The position numbers were made by a program, and so were the translations under genes. Below the pieces are notes generated by a model that worked only from the letters and a program-made list of their open reading frames with translations, did no database searches and was not told where the DNA came from. Positions 1 through 8,523 of a stretch of 64,000 nucleotides of DNA are shown here, one piece after another. Numbering within the stretch: the first letter of the stretch is position 1; each line of letters begins with the position of its first letter. This stretch comes from Marinisporobacter sp. (GTDB taxonomy: Bacteria; Bacillota; Clostridia; Peptostreptococcales; Thermotaleaceae), in the NCBI GenBank assembly GCA_025210525.1, contig JAOARP010000017.1, positions 62,001 through 126,000 on the forward strand, in the 5' to 3' direction.

Positions 1-59
1 ATAAATTATTAGATATTTATGCATAAAATAAAAAATCATATTGTTTAGGAGTTGAACCC

Positions 60-482
60 ATGAGAGATATTCATTTAGCTAAGGAAATTCTAGAGAAGGA
101 AGGATTAACCTTAGTGATTGTCAAAGAAGGAAAAGTAGTATTTTCTAGTAAAGATAAAGGGATTAAACCTATATATACAGCTATAGATACTATAAAACAA
201 AAATTAAATGGTGCAAGTGTAGCAGATCGGGTAATAGGAAGAGCTGCTGCCATGCTATGTATTTATGCAAATATTAAAGAATTACATACAAAGATTATTT
301 CAGAAGGTGCTGTGAGCGTATTAGAAAAAAGCCAAGTTTCATTTGAATATGAAGAAAAATCTTTATATATAAAAAATAGGGATAAGACAGGCATGTGTCC
401 AGTAGAAAATTTATCAAAGGACGTAGATGATCCTGTGTTTTTGCTAGAAAAAATAAAAAGATTTTTGCAAAATATAGTATAA
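60..482 (+). CDS. DUF1893 family protein (deaminase-fold, function unknown)
   Basis: A 140-residue cytoplasmic protein without signal peptide or membrane segment. The N-terminal pattern (a substance-like KEGKVVFSS strand, then a helix with GRAAA around residues 60-65) is that of the DUF1893/TM1506 family, which is related in fold to the nucleotide deaminases but has no proven reaction. The start at 60 follows AGGAG with a 9-base gap. It is followed within 70 bases by an ECF transporter S component, with a terminator-like hairpin between. The co-location may mean the protein handles the ligand imported by the transporter, but that is inference. Confidence 0.75.
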   Translation: MRDIHLAKEILEKEGLTLVIVKEGKVVFSSKDKGIKPIYTAIDTIKQKLNGASVADRVIGRAAAMLCIYANIKELHTKIISEGAVSVLEKSQVSFEYEEKSLYIKNRDKTGMCPVENLSKDVDDPVFLLEKIKRFLQNIV

Positions 483-491
483 GAAAGAGGA

Positions 492-537
492 AAGCCATAA
501 AAGTATTTTTACGAGAAAGCTTTTGTGGCTATTTTTT
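492..537 (+). terminator. Intrinsic terminator or attenuator between DUF1893 gene and ECF gene
   Basis: GCCATAAAAG pairs with CTTTTGTGGC and is followed by a T run (ATTTTTTG). The Shine-Dalgarno GAGGAGG of the next gene comes immediately after the T run, so the hairpin could attenuate readthrough rather than end transcription completely. Confidence 0.7.
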
Positions 538-551
538 GAGGAGGAATAAAA

Positions 552-1085
552 ATGAGTCAAAGTGTAAAGACAAAAGATTTAATGTTAAGTGGATTATTAC
601 TTGCTATGGGAATTTTATTACCTATGTTTTTTCATAGCGTAGGAATTATGGGGAAAATATTTTTACCTATGCATATTCCTGTTTTAATAGGTGGATTTAT
701 ACTATTCCCCCAGCTAGCATTATTTTTAGGAATGGTTACTCCTCTTGTTAGTGGAGCTCTTACAGGTATGCCTATTATGTTTCCTATGGCTGTTATCATG
801 GCATTTGAATTAGGGACTTATGGATTGATAGTTTCTTTAGCTGTTAGAAAAATGAAACTTTCCGTCATGCCATCTCTTATAATAGCAATGATTTCTGGAA
901 GAATTGTAGCGGGCATTGTAGTATTTATTTTAGCTCAGTTCTTTGGTCTTGAAATGAATCCAATCTTTTTTATAAAAGGAGCAATTGTAACAGGATTTCC
1001 AGGAATAGGGGTTCAATTAGTTATGATTCCTTCTATTATTTATGGGTTAAGAGGGATAACAAAAAAGAAGTGGATAGAAGGGTAA
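552..1085 (+). CDS. ECF transporter S component (substrate-binding membrane subunit)
   Basis: 177 residues, almost wholly hydrophobic, with about six predicted membrane segments and a short basic C-terminus. The MHIPVLIGGF and LTGMPIMFPMA motifs are typical of the ECF transporter S-component family (Pfam ECF_trnsprt). Such subunits capture a vitamin or similar micronutrient and share an energising module (EcfA, EcfA', EcfT) encoded elsewhere. The substrate cannot be read from the sequence and no recognisable riboswitch precedes it. GAGGAGG lies six bases before the ATG. Confidence 0.8.
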   Translation: MSQSVKTKDLMLSGLLLAMGILLPMFFHSVGIMGKIFLPMHIPVLIGGFILFPQLALFLGMVTPLVSGALTGMPIMFPMAVIMAFELGTYGLIVSLAVRKMKLSVMPSLIIAMISGRIVAGIVVFILAQFFGLEMNPIFFIKGAIVTGFPGIGVQLVMIPSIIYGLRGITKKKWIEG

Positions 1086-1087
1086 TG

Positions 1088-1158
1088 TTCATATAAAAAT
1101 GTATTAGATGAAATAGGATAGAGTCGAGCATGTGAATGCTAGGCTCTTTTTATATGAA
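1088..1158 (+). terminator. Terminator within a larger inverted repeat after the ECF gene
   Basis: The inner hairpin is AGAGTC/GGCTCT with a second GCAT/ATGC stem, followed by TTTTTAT. It is wrapped by a perfect 12-base inverted repeat, TTCATATAAAAA at 1088-1099 and TTTTTATATGAA at 1147-1158, so the U tract of the terminator is itself part of an outer stem. Confidence 0.7.
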
Positions 1159-1421
1159 TAAAAAAGTTAATATAAAAAAGAATGGGATTGCAGTAGGGTT
1201 TTGAAAAACATAAAAACACGAACGTTTATATTTAAGGACTTTCGAGTGGGGAATATACATCATAAATAAAACAGAATAATATGTTGATATATTTCAGAAA
1301 ATCATAAAAGACTAAACTTGTAGAAAATCAGCTAAAACCATGAAAATAAAGGGTTGTGTGGTATGGAGTGGGATTGAGTGTGCATAAATATTTATGAAAA
1401 AGATAAAGTATAAGTTTATTC
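1159..1421. other. Intergenic stretch without a recognisable gene
   Basis: AT-rich non-coding DNA between the ECF gene terminator and the ABC operon promoter. The only structure seen is a loose inverted motif, CACGAA at 1217-1222 and TTCGAGTG at 1241-1248, which weakly resembles a PurR box pair. No ORF with a ribosome binding site was found. Confidence 0.5.
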
Positions 1422-1450
1422 TTGACGTGAATATATGAGAGTGCTATACT
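1422..1450 (+). promoter_or_regulatory. Sigma-A promoter of the ABC importer / deaminase operon
   Basis: TTGACG at 1422-1427 and TATACT at 1445-1450 are separated by 17 bases. The transcript would carry a leader of about 130 bases before the first permease gene. Confidence 0.75.
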
Positions 1451-1502
1451 TAATGTGAATATTTTGTTAGATAACAAAGAAATAGTTCGGAAATAGGAGG
1501 TT

Positions 1503-1564
1503 GTGTTGAAAATCCAATGGATTTGAAAAATTCACTCAAAAGCCTAAAAGAAGATTTTTTATAA
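1503..1564 (+). other. Possible leader-peptide ORFs in the operon 5' UTR
   Basis: A strong Shine-Dalgarno (AGGAGG near 1496-1501) stands in front of no annotated gene. Directly after it a GTG/TTG-started ORF of seven codons runs 1503-1526. Overlapping it in another frame, an ATG-started ORF of 15 codons (peptide MDLKNSLKSLKEDFL) runs 1517-1564 and ends just before the permease's own ribosome binding site. Either could be a translated uORF or a degenerate remnant of a longer gene. Confidence 0.3.
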
Positions 1565-1586
1565 AAAGGAGAAAAGGAGAATTTTT

Positions 1587-2414
1587 ATGAATAAAAGGTG
1601 GTCATATATATTAGTAGTTCCTGGTTTATCTCTGATTAGTATTTTCTTAATCTTACCACTCGTCTATACGATTATTCCAACTTTTATAGGAGAGAGCGGT
1701 GTTACTTTTCAGCAGTATATATCCTTTTTTAAGGATGCATACTATTTACAAATTTTCAATAGAACATTAAAAATTGCAGCTATTACATCTATTATTGCTA
1801 TGATTTTAGGGGTTCCAGTTGCTTATTTTATTTCTAGAACCAATAAAAAAATAAGAGGAGTTATGATTGCTTGTACAGTTTTTCCCTTGTTAACCAATTC
1901 TGTTGTCCGTTCTTTTGCATGGATGACCATACTCGGGAAAAATGGGATTATTAATAAACTACTCCTGAACATACATATGATTGATGAACCATATAAGCTT
2001 CTTTATACGGAGTTTGCTATTATAGTAGGTACAGTATATTTATTTTTACCTTTAATGATCGTTTCTTTAGTTGGAGTAATGGAGAATATAGAAAATGATT
2101 TATTAGAAGCTGCTGAAAGCTTAGGAGCAAGTAGATTGACTGCATTTTTTAAGGTTATATTTCCGCTTAGTGTGCCAGGTCTTATTGTAGGAAGTGTTCT
2201 TGTTTTCACAGGTGCTTTAACAGCTTATACGACTCCTCAATTGCTAGGAGGAAATACCAATATGGTATTATCTACATTAGTTTATCAAAAAACCATGACT
2301 CTTGGAGATTGGACAGGGGCATCAGTGGTTGCTACAATTATGATTTTCACCACATTAACCGTAATATTTTCTATTAATAAGTTAGCCAAGAAGCTAAATG
2401 AAAGAGGTGTTTAG
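1587..2414 (+). CDS. potB: ABC importer permease, spermidine/putrescine PotB type
   Basis: 275 residues with about six membrane helices. The EAA loop (EAAESLGASRLTAFFKVIFPL, residues ~178-198) is the contact site for the ATPase. The N-terminal layout, with a helix followed by an extracellular stretch and then a helix pair, is that of binding-protein-dependent permeases of the polyamine/opine/phosphonate group. It is the first gene of a six-gene operon. The preference for polyamines over another small cation or a purine derivative cannot be decided, since the downstream genes act on adenine and methylthioadenosine. GGAG lies about ten bases before the ATG. Confidence 0.85.
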   Translation: MNKRWSYILVVPGLSLISIFLILPLVYTIIPTFIGESGVTFQQYISFFKDAYYLQIFNRTLKIAAITSIIAMILGVPVAYFISRTNKKIRGVMIACTVFPLLTNSVVRSFAWMTILGKNGIINKLLLNIHMIDEPYKLLYTEFAIIVGTVYLFLPLMIVSLVGVMENIENDLLEAAESLGASRLTAFFKVIFPLSVPGLIVGSVLVFTGALTAYTTPQLLGGNTNMVLSTLVYQKTMTLGDWTGASVVATIMIFTTLTVIFSINKLAKKLNERGV

Positions 2415-2415
2415 G

Positions 2416-3198
2416 ATGAAGCAGAATAAATGGTTAACCCTATTTGTTTTTCTAGTTTATAGTTTTTTATTTGCGCCACTAGTGATCATTTTCATAACTG
2501 CTTTTGGACCAGATGAATACATAGCCTTTCCGCCAAATGGATTTAGCCTTCGATGGTTTGTAAATATTTTTACATCAGATATGTTTATGAGAACTTTTGC
2601 CATGAGTATACAAATAGCCGTATTGGCAACTCTATTTGCTTTGCTTTTAGGTATTCCGGTTGCTTATACACTAAGTAGATTTGATTTTAAAGGAAGAGCG
2701 GTCATCAAGAATATATTCTTTTCACCCGTAATTGTACCTGGAATTGTTTTTGGTTTTTCTTTATTCAATTTTATTATCATCAAATTGAGGTTGCCTATTT
2801 ATACGAGTTTATTAATTGCACATATAGTTGTAATTATACCTTATATTATTCGAGTTGTTGCTTCAAGTTTGGAAAACTTTGATTATTCTATAGAGGAAGC
2901 AGCTATAAGCCTAGGGGCAAGTAAGGTGAAAACTTTTTTTATGGTGGTACTACCCAATATTACTTCAAGTGTAATCGCAGCTTTTATGTTAGCTTTTATT
3001 AATTCCTTTAATAATGTACCTGTATCCATTTTTTTGACAGGTCCAGGAGTGAGCACATTACCTATTCAAATGATGAGTTATGTAGAATATTATTATGATC
3101 CTACGGTTTCAGCTTTGTCAGTTGTTTTGATGCTTATGACCATGGGAATTATGTTTATTGTTGAGCGGACTTTAGGACTTAGTTATTTTTCAAAATAA
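2416..3198 (+). CDS. potC: ABC importer permease, spermidine/putrescine PotC type
   Basis: 260 residues with six predicted membrane helices and an EAA loop (EEAAISLGASKVKTFF). An in-frame ATG at 2398 overlaps the end of the preceding gene. The ATG at 2416 is the better start because AGAGGTG sits at a proper distance before it and the protein then starts directly at the basic residues before helix 1. Its stop is 16 bases before the ATPase gene. It should form the membrane heterodimer with the PotB-type subunit. Confidence 0.85.
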   Translation: MKQNKWLTLFVFLVYSFLFAPLVIIFITAFGPDEYIAFPPNGFSLRWFVNIFTSDMFMRTFAMSIQIAVLATLFALLLGIPVAYTLSRFDFKGRAVIKNIFFSPVIVPGIVFGFSLFNFIIIKLRLPIYTSLLIAHIVVIIPYIIRVVASSLENFDYSIEEAAISLGASKVKTFFMVVLPNITSSVIAAFMLAFINSFNNVPVSIFLTGPGVSTLPIQMMSYVEYYYDPTVSALSVVLMLMTMGIMFIVERTLGLSYFSK

Positions 3199-3214
3199 AG
3201 GTTGGAGGTATATT

Positions 3215-4261
3215 ATGTCATTAATTAATTTAAAGGATCTTACAGTTTCTTATGATGGAAAGACAGATATATTAAAGCAATTAAATCTTCAAGTAGAAAA
3301 AGGACAATTGGTTTCTTTGTTAGGACCTAGTGGATGTGGGAAGACTACTACATTAAGAGTAATAGCAGGGTTTATAGAACCAACGAAGGGACAGTTTATA
3401 TTTGATGATAAAGATTACACAAATATTCCTGTCCATAAAAGGAATTTTGGACTAGTATTTCAAAGTTATGCCTTATTTCCCCATTTAACAGTATTTGAGA
3501 ATGTTGCTTTTGGATTAAAAATGAGAAAAATGGATAAAAAAAGTATCACTCAAGATGTAGAGAAAATACTAAAGGTTGTAAATTTAGAAGAATATAGTAC
3601 TCGATATCCAAAGGAATTGTCAGGAGGACAAAGACAAAGAGTTGCTATTGCAAGAGCATTAGTGATTCAGCCTGATTTATTGCTCCTTGATGAACCCCTT
3701 AGTAACCTAGATGCAAAACTAAGATTAAATATGCGTGTAGAAATTAGAAAATTACAGAAACAATTAGGAATTACGACTGTTTTTGTTACGCATGATCAAG
3801 AAGAATGTTTTTCTATTTCAGATAAGGTTGCTGTTATGAATGGTGGGATTATTGAACAATATGATGCACCAGAAAAGATTTATTCACATCCTGCAACAGA
3901 ATTTGTAGCAAGGTTTGTAGGTTTTGAAAATTTTATAGAATTAAAACAAATTAGTGAGAATAACTATGTGTCAAAAGCAGGGATTCAATTTGTAAGTGAT
4001 TTTGAAAAAGAAAATAGCAAAGAAGAAATAAAAGGAACCATTCGACCAGATGATATTCAAATCATAGATCATGCTTCTAGTGATTTAAATAATATGGTAA
4101 ATGGAGAAATTGAAATCCGTACTTATTTAGGAAAAGAATATCAATATGCTGTAAATACAGCATTAGGAACTTTGATTGTGAACGGAAGCAATGATCAAAA
4201 ATATAGTCAAGGAGACAAGGTAAGACTATACTTACCCTCAAATAAACTTATTTTAGTATAA
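3215..4261 (+). CDS. potA: ABC importer ATPase, PotA type
   Basis: 348 residues. Walker A GPSGCGKTT is at residues 37-45, the Q loop QSYALFPHLT follows, the signature LSGGQ precedes RQRVAIARAL, Walker B is LLLLDEP, and the H loop is VTHDQEE. A C-terminal region of about 110 residues has the TOBE-type beta-barrel found in polyamine, iron and maltose importers. The order permease, permease, ATPase, binding protein is typical, and spacing to the next gene is 14 bases. Cytoplasmic energiser of the importer. Confidence 0.9.
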   Translation: MSLINLKDLTVSYDGKTDILKQLNLQVEKGQLVSLLGPSGCGKTTTLRVIAGFIEPTKGQFIFDDKDYTNIPVHKRNFGLVFQSYALFPHLTVFENVAFGLKMRKMDKKSITQDVEKILKVVNLEEYSTRYPKELSGGQRQRVAIARALVIQPDLLLLDEPLSNLDAKLRLNMRVEIRKLQKQLGITTVFVTHDQEECFSISDKVAVMNGGIIEQYDAPEKIYSHPATEFVARFVGFENFIELKQISENNYVSKAGIQFVSDFEKENSKEEIKGTIRPDDIQIIDHASSDLNNMVNGEIEIRTYLGKEYQYAVNTALGTLIVNGSNDQKYSQGDKVRLYLPSNKLILV

Positions 4262-4275
4262 AAGGAGGAGAAAAA

Positions 4276-5319
4276 ATGATGAAAAAATTATGTGCATTGT
4301 TAATTTTGATTTTAGTATTTACAAGTATTGTTGGTTGTAGTCCAAAAGAAGAGGAAACAAATCAATTGGTGATTTCTACTTGGGGGTATAATGAGGACAA
4401 GCTATGGGAAAATGTATTTAAGCCATTTGAAGAAGCTCATAACGTTAAAATTGTATTAGAAACAGGAAACAACTCTGAAAGATTAACAAAATTAAGAACA
4501 AATCCAAGTAATAATGTGGATATTATTTATTTAGCAGAAGCTTTTGCACAAGAAGGTGCTAAAGAAGGATTGTTTGAAAAAATTGATTATAGTAAAATTC
4601 CAAATGCCAAGAAAATCAATGAAAAGGCTCAATATTTAGTAGAACAAGGTTATGGACCAGCCTATACATTAAATCGTGCAGCAATTGCCTACGATCCTAC
4701 AAAGGTTGATTTTGAAATAAAATCATGGAAAGATTTATGGAATCCAGCTTTAAAAGGAAAGGTATCAATTCCTGAAATTTCAACAACTTTTGGACCTGCA
4801 GCTATGTATTTAGCATCTAATAAGGGTGGAGTAGATATCACTACTGATAATGGGGAAACTGCATTTAAAGAGTTAGAAGCATTAAAGCCAAATCTAGTGA
4901 AGACTTATACAAAATCATCTGATTTAGCAAATATGTTTGCGAATGGTGAGATTGCAGTAGCTGTTGCAGCAGATTTTGCTTTTGGAAGAATCAAGGATGG
5001 ATCGAAAGATGCCGTATTTGTAGACCCAGAAGAAGGAGCTTACTTAAACTTTAATACAATCAACATTGTAAAAAATTCAAAGAATAAAGATTTAGCATTA
5101 CAGTTTATTGATTATGCATTAAGTCAAGAGGTACAAACGAAAACAGCTAAAGCATTAGGAGAGTCTCCAGTAAATGTAGATGTAGCATTATCAGAAGAAG
5201 AAGCTAAAAATTTAACTTATGGAGATAAGGTTGAAAAAGGAAATATTGTTGAATATACATTTGTAAATAGTATAAAAAACCAATGGGTAGATACGTGGAA
5301 TAGAATATTAAATCAATAG
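4276..5319 (+). CDS. potD: ABC importer substrate-binding lipoprotein, PotD-like
   Basis: 347 residues. Two methionines open the ORF and either could start it. A short hydrophobic signal ends in the lipobox IVGC, with the lipidated cysteine at residue 21. The mature part has the periplasmic-binding-protein fold: the ISTWGYNEDKLWENVF opening is usual for the PotD/PotF-related extracellular binding proteins. The usual acidic ligand residues cannot be assigned by eye, so the ligand stays open. Anchored on the outer face of the membrane to feed the two permeases. Confidence 0.8.
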   Translation: MMKKLCALLILILVFTSIVGCSPKEEETNQLVISTWGYNEDKLWENVFKPFEEAHNVKIVLETGNNSERLTKLRTNPSNNVDIIYLAEAFAQEGAKEGLFEKIDYSKIPNAKKINEKAQYLVEQGYGPAYTLNRAAIAYDPTKVDFEIKSWKDLWNPALKGKVSIPEISTTFGPAAMYLASNKGGVDITTDNGETAFKELEALKPNLVKTYTKSSDLANMFANGEIAVAVAADFAFGRIKDGSKDAVFVDPEEGAYLNFNTINIVKNSKNKDLALQFIDYALSQEVQTKTAKALGESPVNVDVALSEEEAKNLTYGDKVEKGNIVEYTFVNSIKNQWVDTWNRILNQ

Positions 5320-5340
5320 GGAATAGAATAGGAGGACATG

Positions 5341-7044
5341 ATGGAACTAGATTTATTGATCAAAAACGTGCAAGTATATAATGCGTACTTTAAAAAATTT
5401 ATCTATGCAGATGTAGGGATGATAGAAGGTAAGTTTTTATATATAGGACAGGATCAGGAATTTAAAAGTAAAGAAGTATTAGATGGAAAAGAAAAATATA
5501 TGATTCCAGGTCTTGTTGATATTCACATGCATATTGAAAGTTCTATGACAACTCCTTTTCAGTTTTCTCAAGCAGTGATTCAGCATGGGGTAACTACCAT
5601 AGTAGCAGATCCACATGAAATCGCTAATGTGTTTGGATTAGAAGGAATAGAAGCAATGATTCATTGCAACAATCAAGACGCCGTAGATATATTCTACGGC
5701 GTTCCTAGTTCTGTACCATCTACATCTTATACACTTGAGACAACTGGAGGGAGCATAAAAGAAGATGAGGTAGCAAACCTTCTTAAAAGGGATGAAATAT
5801 GCTGTTTAGGAGAGGTTATGAATTTTAAAGATCTAATTGGTGATTCGGATTCATTGATCAATAGAATCATTAGATTGATTAAAAAGGAGAAACCACATCT
5901 ACAAATCGAAGGACATTGTCCTAAAATAACAGGACTAGAATTAGCAAAATTTATATATCAAGGGGTAGACGCTGATCATACTCAGCAGAGCGTAGATACA
6001 TTAAGAGAAAAAATACAAAATGGTATGTTTATAGAAATTCAAGAAAAATCCATGACAGAGGAAAATATAAAATATTTAGTTGAAAATAATTTATATGAAC
6101 ATTTTTGTCTTGTGACAGATGATGTAATGGCAGATAAAATTCTTAAGGGACATTTGAATGAATTAGTGAAAAAAGCTATAAAAATGGGAATGCCTATAGA
6201 AGAGGCCATATATGTTAGTACATATACACCTGCAAGAAGAATGGGGCTTAGAGATAGAGGGAGTATTGCACCAGGGAAGAAAGCAGATTTCATTTTGTTA
6301 GAGGATATAGATGATTTTACTATTCAATATGTATATAAAGATGGTAAAAAAGTATTTGATGGAAAAGTTCATTATAAGGAGGAAGAGAAGCTTTTTCCGA
6401 AGCATTTTTATAAAAGTGTAAATGTAGAGGATGTAAATGAAGCTGATTTTGAGGTAATTGATTCTATAGAGGATGGAGAAGTCATATGTAGAGCAATGAA
6501 GGTAAATGCTCATACTACATTTACTGAAAATGTAAAAAAGGTTTTAGAGATAAGAAATGGAAAATTACAATGGGAACAATCTTCTAATTGTTTAATAACT
6601 GTATTTGACCGATACAAGAAAACAAAAAATAAATCCTTTGGATTGGTAACGGGTTCTATTATTAAAGAAGGTGCTGTTGCTACTACTTATGCACATGATC
6701 ATCATAATTTGATGGTAATGGGACAAAATGCAAAGGATATGATGATAGCTACAAATTGGATCATTAAAAACCAAGGGGGCTATTGTGTAGTGAATAAGGG
6801 CAAAATCATAGCATCCTTAGAGCTACCTGTAGGGGGCATATTGTCAGAGGAAAGAATTGATTCTTTAGGCAAGAAGTTAGAGAATATCAGAAAAGCCCTA
6901 AAGGACTTAGGATATATCCATCACAATGAAATTATGTCTTTTAGTACATTATCCCTTCCTGTAAGTCCTAGTCTAAAAATTACAGATAAAGGATTAATAG
7001 ATGTAAAAAAACAAGAGATTGTTGACTTATTTTATGAAAAATAG
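5341..7044 (+). CDS. ade: Adenine deaminase
   Basis: 567 residues, amidohydrolase superfamily, converting adenine to hypoxanthine and ammonia. Visible marks are the metal site PGLVDIHMHIESSM near residue 60, VADPHEIANV, EGHCPKITG and the typical C-terminal half with ATTYAHDHHNL. Of two adjacent ATGs (5338, 5341) the second is five bases after GGAGG, while the first is only two bases away, so 5341 is preferred. It sits 21 bases after the binding-protein gene and 11 before the next deaminase, in one transcript with the importer. Confidence 0.93.
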   Translation: MELDLLIKNVQVYNAYFKKFIYADVGMIEGKFLYIGQDQEFKSKEVLDGKEKYMIPGLVDIHMHIESSMTTPFQFSQAVIQHGVTTIVADPHEIANVFGLEGIEAMIHCNNQDAVDIFYGVPSSVPSTSYTLETTGGSIKEDEVANLLKRDEICCLGEVMNFKDLIGDSDSLINRIIRLIKKEKPHLQIEGHCPKITGLELAKFIYQGVDADHTQQSVDTLREKIQNGMFIEIQEKSMTEENIKYLVENNLYEHFCLVTDDVMADKILKGHLNELVKKAIKMGMPIEEAIYVSTYTPARRMGLRDRGSIAPGKKADFILLEDIDDFTIQYVYKDGKKVFDGKVHYKEEEKLFPKHFYKSVNVEDVNEADFEVIDSIEDGEVICRAMKVNAHTTFTENVKKVLEIRNGKLQWEQSSNCLITVFDRYKKTKNKSFGLVTGSIIKEGAVATTYAHDHHNLMVMGQNAKDMMIATNWIIKNQGGYCVVNKGKIIASLELPVGGILSEERIDSLGKKLENIRKALKDLGYIHHNEIMSFSTLSLPVSPSLKITDKGLIDVKKQEIVDLFYEK

Positions 7045-7055
7045 GAGAGACTCAT

Positions 7056-8369
7056 ATGAGCACGATACTTATAAAAAATGTAAATATCCTTACAATGAAT
7101 AAAGATAAAGATATTATTGAAAAAGGTGTTGTTTTTATAAAGGATGAAAAGATTGCAGATGTTGGAAATGAAGCCTTGTTAGATCGATATTCTCCAGATA
7201 TCATAATAGATGGAGAAGATGGAATCCTTATACCGGGCATGGTAAACACGCATACTCATGTATCTATGACTCCTTTTAGAAGTTTGGGAGACGATATACC
7301 TGATCGGTTAAAGAAATATATATTTCCCCTTGAAAAGATGCTAGTGGATAAAGAACTTGTAAAGGTAGGAGCAAAATATGGTATTGTTGAAATGCTCTTA
7401 GCTGGGGTTACAACCTTTGTAGATATGTATTATTTTGAAGATGAAGTAGCAAAAGTAGCAAAAAAATTAGGGATTCGAGGGGTATTAGGAGAAACAATTG
7501 TCAACTTTGTTGCTCCTGATGCCAAAGAACCTTATGAAGGACTTGAATATAGTAAATGGTTTATTGAAAAGTGGAAAGACGATCATTTGATTATTCCTGG
7601 GGTAGCACCCCATGCACCCTATACAAATGATACGATCCATTTACAAAAAGCAATGGATTTAGCAAAGAAATATGATATACCTATGATTATGCATGTTGCA
7701 GAAATGGATTATGAGTATAGACAGTACAAAGAGGAATATAATTTAACCCCTGTACAATATTTAGATCATATTGGAGTTTTAAATAAAAACTTAATAGCTG
7801 CCCACTTAGTTCATGTAAATGATGAAGATTTAGAGTTGTTAAAAAAGAAAGAGGTAGGTATTGCCCATAATGTAGGAGCCAATGCAAAGGGAGCAAAGGG
7901 GGTTTGTCCTGCTGCAAAGATGTATCATAAGGATATGAGAATCGGATTAGGTACAGATGGACCTATGAGTGGAAATACCCTTGATATTATCACCCAAATG
8001 GGGTTAGTTGGAAAAATTCATAAGCTATTTAATAAAGATAGAAGTCTTTTGCCAGCAAGTGAGATCGTTGAGATGGCAACCATTGGTGGAGCGAAAGCAA
8101 TACATTTAGAAAAAGAAATAGGTTCTATTGAAGTTGGGAAAAAAGCAGATTTAGTCATTATGGAAACACAGTCTATCAATATGCAGCCTATTTATGATTA
8201 CTACGCTACCTTAGTGTATTCAGCTAATACGAGTAATGTAGATACAGTTATGGTAGATGGGAAAATTTTAGTAGAAAATAAAAAATTAAAGTATGTGGAT
8301 GTAATGGAGATTACTAAGGATTTAAAGAATATACAGGGAAAAATATTAGAGATTGTAAAGAAGCTTTAA
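7056..8369 (+). CDS. mtaD: 5-methylthioadenosine/S-adenosylhomocysteine deaminase family amidohydrolase
   Basis: 437 residues. The metal-binding HTHVSM (residues 66-71), HVAEMDYE, AHLVHV and GTDGPMSGN motifs are those of the MTA/SAH deaminase branch of the amidohydrolases, which deaminate the adenine ring of methylthioadenosine, S-adenosylhomocysteine or adenosine. It is the last gene of the importer operon. Because methylthioadenosine is the by-product of spermidine synthesis, its pairing with a polyamine-type importer and adenine deaminase suggests linked polyamine and purine salvage. The exact substrate within the family is not readable from sequence. Confidence 0.82.
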   Translation: MSTILIKNVNILTMNKDKDIIEKGVVFIKDEKIADVGNEALLDRYSPDIIIDGEDGILIPGMVNTHTHVSMTPFRSLGDDIPDRLKKYIFPLEKMLVDKELVKVGAKYGIVEMLLAGVTTFVDMYYFEDEVAKVAKKLGIRGVLGETIVNFVAPDAKEPYEGLEYSKWFIEKWKDDHLIIPGVAPHAPYTNDTIHLQKAMDLAKKYDIPMIMHVAEMDYEYRQYKEEYNLTPVQYLDHIGVLNKNLIAAHLVHVNDEDLELLKKKEVGIAHNVGANAKGAKGVCPAAKMYHKDMRIGLGTDGPMSGNTLDIITQMGLVGKIHKLFNKDRSLLPASEIVEMATIGGAKAIHLEKEIGSIEVGKKADLVIMETQSINMQPIYDYYATLVYSANTSNVDTVMVDGKILVENKKLKYVDVMEITKDLKNIQGKILEIVKKL

Positions 8370-8390
8370 TCAATTGAATATATTATAAAG

Positions 8391-8446
8391 AATAAACGGG
8401 ACAAGCTTCTAGAGAAAAATAGAAAGCTGTACTGTTTATTTTTTTA
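8391..8446 (+). terminator. Terminator of the importer/deaminase operon
   Basis: AATAAAC pairs with GTTTATT around an inner AAGCTT/AAAGCT stem, followed by a run of seven T. Confidence 0.7.
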
Positions 8447-8523
8447 GATAAAAAAAAGAAATTAGAAGTTTATGTCGAATAGGATAGTAGATAGATTAAT
8501 CCATCAAAAAGGGGGCATTTGAA

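Noticed and set aside
1217-1248. Possible PurR box pair upstream of the importer/deaminase operon
   Set aside because: Only CGAAC-type cores match, the inverted partner has an inserted base, and the distance to the promoter (about 175 bases) is too long for a confident call.
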